Below are positions 6,269 to 6,578 of a DNA stretch of 6,578 bases, one piece after another. A program made the translations under genes and the position numbers. The notes beneath the pieces are model-generated. The model saw nothing but the letters and a program-made list of their open reading frames with translations. It was not told the DNA's origin and did no database searches. Source of the stretch: an uncultured Bacteroidales bacterium (GTDB taxonomy: Bacteria > Bacteroidota > Bacteroidia > Bacteroidales > UBA932); contig CAMOKK010000077.1 in NCBI GenBank assembly GCA_946617545.1, forward strand, positions 1 to 6,578. The letters are read 5' to 3'. The number at the start of each line of letters is the position of its first letter. Within the stretch, counting starts at the first letter, position 1.

Positions 6269-6578
6269 ATGCCTGAGATGTCAAAGAAATTTGTCCCCAA
6301 GCATTTTGGCGACAAAAATCCCAACCCCAAGCTCATCAAACTGGTCCGCCACATTACGGACCGTATTCCCGGAAAAATCAAGATGACCACCGAAGCCCCC
6401 GAATACTGGGGCCTGGCCTGCATCTTCGAGGATGAGATGGATCCCATCACCCGGGAAGCCGCCCTGGACCTGCTCTTGGACATGCTGCCCGGAAACCCCT
6501 TCAAGGTGCGCAAGCACTGGACGCGGGACCAGCTTCACGAGATGAACCGCAGGAAGCACTATGCCTCCTCGGAGGCCG
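6269..6578 (+). CDS. Partial open reading frame downstream of hypB; possible N-terminus of an iron-sulfur flavoprotein
   Basis: An open frame begins with ATG at 6269, 11 bases after the hypB stop, and runs without a stop to the window edge (103 complete codons). A second ATG at 6278 is an alternative start. Codon use matches hypB, and the close same-strand spacing suggests one transcript. The visible part is soluble and charged: a basic start (MSKKFVPKHFGDK), then KMTTEAPEYWGLACIFEDEM (residues 39-58), a helical leucine-rich stretch EAALDLLLDML (64-73), and a basic segment ending the window. The APEYWGLA...DEM pattern reminds me of the small helical region at the start of large FAD-dependent oxidoreductases with ferredoxin domains found in strict anaerobes. 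That is from memory and weak; the cysteine clusters and nucleotide-binding motifs that would prove it would lie beyond the edge. It is not HypA, whose N-terminus begins MHE. Confidence 0.7.
   Translation, partial: MPEMSKKFVPKHFGDKNPNPKLIKLVRHITDRIPGKIKMTTEAPEYWGLACIFEDEMDPITREAALDLLLDMLPGNPFKVRKHWTRDQLHEMNRRKHYASSEA

Noticed and set aside
5484..6284. Minus-strand open frame of 266 codons opposite hypB
   Set aside because: HypB signatures fix the coding strand as plus. The minus-strand translation has no recognisable motif and would run through the divergent promoter region to overlap the glpA start.

Overview
The window most likely comes from an anaerobic or facultative member of the Bacteroidota, perhaps a GC-rich gut Bacteroidales. 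Three things suggest this. The coding DNA is fairly GC-rich while the gaps between genes are AT-rich. Starts lack clear Shine-Dalgarno sequences. The only intergenic region between divergent genes carries TATATTTG on both strands, which fits the Bacteroidota -7 promoter consensus TAnnTTTG. The taxon is an inference; no marker gene is present.

Positions 1-87 are a short AT-rich gap containing an almost perfect 29-bp palindrome (15-43), placed where the terminator of the minus-strand operon would be. Positions 5487 down to 88 (minus strand) form a compact operon, glpA-glpB-glpC-glpT. The first three genes encode the anaerobic glycerol-3-phosphate dehydrogenase: a flavoprotein catalytic subunit, a second flavoprotein-like subunit and an iron-sulfur subunit. 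They are joined by two 4-base ATGA stop/start overlaps. The fourth gene encodes the glycerol-3-phosphate/phosphate antiporter. Together they would import sn-glycerol-3-phosphate and oxidise it to dihydroxyacetone phosphate, passing electrons through iron-sulfur centres to the membrane quinone pool (menaquinone in anaerobes). No glycerol kinase, glycerol facilitator or repressor is in the window, so the operon seems built around ready-made glycerol-3-phosphate.

Positions 5488-5579 are a 92-bp divergent promoter region. To the right, on the plus strand, lies hypB (5580-6257), the GTPase that helps insert nickel into [NiFe]-hydrogenases. It is followed 11 bases later by an open reading frame cut off by the window edge (6269 onward). 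That frame may be the N-terminus of a large iron-sulfur flavoprotein oxidoreductase, but this is tentative.

The most unusual feature is the 3' end of glpB. A 21-bp tandem repeat plus a sequence resembling a widespread dispersed repeat has become coding sequence, adding a roughly 29-residue low-complexity tail to GlpB while keeping the ATGA coupling to glpC. Otherwise the window holds well-known metabolic genes, and I see no clearly new multi-gene system.
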